From an uncultured Alphaproteobacteria bacterium (GTDB lineage: Bacteria > Pseudomonadota > Alphaproteobacteria > RS24): a stretch of 60,173 bases of DNA. Every line of letters starts with the position of its first letter. The stretch's first letter is position 1. Shown here piece after piece: positions 58,975 to 60,173 of the stretch. The DNA lies in contig CALKOC010000015.1 in assembly GCA_938091085.1 (NCBI GenBank), positions 1 through 60,173 on the forward strand, in the 5' to 3' direction. A program made the translations under genes and the position numbers. Under the pieces are notes generated by a model. The model was not told the origin of the DNA. It did no database searches and saw nothing but the letters and a program-made list of their open reading frames with translations.

Positions 58975-59661
58975 GTTTCGGATAATAGGAGATGCTTGAA
59001 GCAATATAGCTTGCATGCTGCGCCGCGCATTTTGCGGTTCATAATTTATGATGGCCCGAACGGCGGCTTCATGGGCCGTAAGGGATAAATAATTATATCT
59101 TTCTGTATGGTCAAAAAGCAATTTAAGGCAAGTTTTTGCTAAAATACGGTGGCTATTAAAGAAGCGATTGTGGCAATTCGCCAAAATGCAATCAATAAAC
59201 GCAGCTTCCGCCTCATGACTTGATGCTGGCGTATTGGCGAGTTTAAGTGATTGAAATAATTCAGATATTCTCTGTCGTTCGGCTGCTTTTGCGCGAGAAG
59301 CGGTGAGTGCGGCGGCTCCAGGTTCAATAGCAAGGCGAATATCAATCATTTCTACCAAAAGAGGTTCAAGTCGACCGCTCATAGTGGTATCGGTGAGCCA
59401 GTTTAGAATATCTATGTCTAACATAGCCCATTTATCTGTATCATTTACAAATGTTCCGGCTTTTGGGACAGCTTTCACAAGCCCTTTGGCTCCTAATATG
59501 CGCAATGCTTCTCGTAAAATAGTTCTGGAAATGCCGAGTGTCTCGCACATGACCTGATCATTAGGTAAAACCTGCCCGATAGACAGTTTTCCTCTCACAA
59601 TTTGCTTGCCAATGGTCTCGGCAGCAATATCAGTGCGTCTTTTGGATGTATTTTTTTCCAT
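58942..59661 (-). CDS. GntR-family regulator, FadR/FCD subfamily
   Basis: DNA-binding regulator of 239 residues. The winged helix (about 12-76) contains LPNDQVMCETLGISRTILREA and KAVPKAGTFVND. A helical FCD ligand domain follows, with DIRLAIEPGAAALTASRAK and HEAEAAFIDCI; FCD domains often bind organic acids with a metal ion. No gene next to it tells what it controls. Its last codons form one side of a terminator hairpin that points the other way. Confidence 0.88.
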   Translation of the reverse strand: MEKNTSKRRTDIAAETIGKQIVRGKLSIGQVLPNDQVMCETLGISRTILREALRILGAKGLVKAVPKAGTFVNDTDKWAMLDIDILNWLTDTTMSGRLEPLLVEMIDIRLAIEPGAAALTASRAKAAERQRISELFQSLKLANTPASSHEAEAAFIDCILANCHNRFFNSHRILAKTCLKLLFDHTERYNYLSLTAHEAAVRAIINYEPQNARRSMQAILLQASPIIRNKKNPADESAG

Positions 59662-59708
59662 AAGTAATAATAAATATTACTTTATAATTTTATGCAAGAA
59701 TTTTTGGT

Positions 59709-60173
59709 CTACTTTTTATCGCGAATCATAAATGAAAGGAATTCTCTGTACCTTTCAACCCGACCACGCTCTTCAGAAAAGATATCATTATAAGTTTTAT
59801 GGTTTTCTGCCGTATCATTTTGGAATTTTGAGACCAAAAGCTCCAATTCGCTTCTTGTTGTGGCAATTTCCTGATAAATGCGATCAATTTCTTGATTAAT
59901 ACTGGCTTTTCGAGAGGTGATTTTTTTCTCTAAGGAACCTAAGGAAGAATGCATTTCCTCAACAAGTCCGTCTACGGATAACGCCATTTTACCAATAAGG
60001 CTTTCTGTGGCTTCCAATGTATCCCCATGCTCAGACTTCAACTCGGCCAGTGTATCGCGCATCCGTAAGGATAAAAACGCCATATCGTTGTCCAGAAATT
60101 TGTCAAAAGGTTCATCTGCTGTCATTTCAGAGGATAAATCAGGGTTATCTTCTACTGAAAGGGGGTCTGTCAT
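59709..60173 (-). CDS. Coiled-coil protein of unknown function
   Basis: 154 residues from an ATG at the window edge. A longer N-terminus beyond the window cannot be excluded. It is highly charged, with an acidic first 40 residues and a long helical stretch (about 40-140) rich in heptad-like Leu, Ile, Glu and Lys, consistent with a coiled coil. No signal peptide or membrane segment is seen. I do not recognise the family. It is separated from the FadR-type gene by 47 bases. Confidence 0.6.
   Translation of the reverse strand: MTDPLSVEDNPDLSSEMTADEPFDKFLDNDMAFLSLRMRDTLAELKSEHGDTLEATESLIGKMALSVDGLVEEMHSSLGSLEKKITSRKASINQEIDRIYQEIATTRSELELLVSKFQNDTAENHKTYNDIFSEERGRVERYREFLSFMIRDKK

Overview
The window is a gene-dense stretch of an alphaproteobacterial chromosome, moderately AT-rich by eye. 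The placement rests on gene order (rpoZ-rel-pyrE, pdxJ-acpS-lepB-rnc-era-recO, glyA-nrdR-ribD-ribE-ribB-ribH-nusB-thiL, yceD-plsX-ihfA-merR), a Cbp3-type cytochrome bc1 chaperone, an ELM1-like protein, a Bpt aminoacyl transferase and a Mg-type HemB. The tRNA-His lacks the usual extra G at -1 and carries A73. That feature is known from the Rhodobacterales/Rhizobiales/Caulobacterales side of the class, so this lineage or a relative is likely. A free-living, probably marine heterotroph is an inference from the TRAP transporter, TonB receptor, proton-pumping pyrophosphatase and several acyl-CoA and oxidoreductase genes. No insertion sequence, prophage, CRISPR array or rRNA was seen.

Layout. 1-4.7 kb: the end of a possible glyoxalase II gene, a Baeyer-Villiger-type flavin monooxygenase, a short-chain dehydrogenase, a small unknown gene, a candidate small RNA or attenuator (2933-3012, minus) and an aldehyde dehydrogenase. 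4.7-8.2 kb: an orphan FbpB-like ABC permease with a 62-residue partner gene, tRNA-His, tRNA-Ser and an unrecognised protein built from two copies of one domain. 8.3-22.7 kb: housekeeping genes (dapA, smpB, ELM1-like, uracil glycosylase, folK, rpoZ, rel, pyrE, pdxJ, acpS, lepB, rnc, era, recO, parC), many with overlapping stops and starts. 22.7-29.6 kb: a TakP-like TRAP transporter operon, bpt, an SLC13/RCK permease and a beta-hydroxyacid dehydrogenase. 29.7-35.1 kb: a lipoprotein subtilase with a probable C-terminal beta barrel, hemB, an isovaleryl-CoA-type dehydrogenase and a DUF1295 membrane protein. 35.2-44.1 kb: glyA, nrdR, the riboflavin operon, nusB, thiL and hppA. 44.2-48.0 kb: BamE-like, cbp3-like, yceD, plsX, ihfA, merR and tRNA-Pro. 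fabH, which normally follows plsX, is missing. 48.2-56.8 kb: a TonB receptor followed by a biotin-dependent acyl-CoA carboxylase cluster. 56.9-60.2 kb: an ECF sigma module with an EF-hand protein, a second candidate small RNA (58889-58974, plus), a FadR-type regulator and a coiled-coil protein.

How the genes work together. The rib genes make riboflavin except for the GTP cyclohydrolase II step, because that domain of the RibB fusion has lost its zinc cysteines. The carboxylase cluster (beta subunit, atypical crotonase, biotinylated alpha subunit, DinB-like protein, short-chain dehydrogenase) could serve leucine catabolism with the isovaleryl-CoA-type dehydrogenase 16 kb away. Its make-up and the crotonase motif also fit a geranyl-CoA (Atu-like) pathway. 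The most novel-looking items are the two candidate small RNAs, the tandem-domain unknown protein and the carboxylase cluster.
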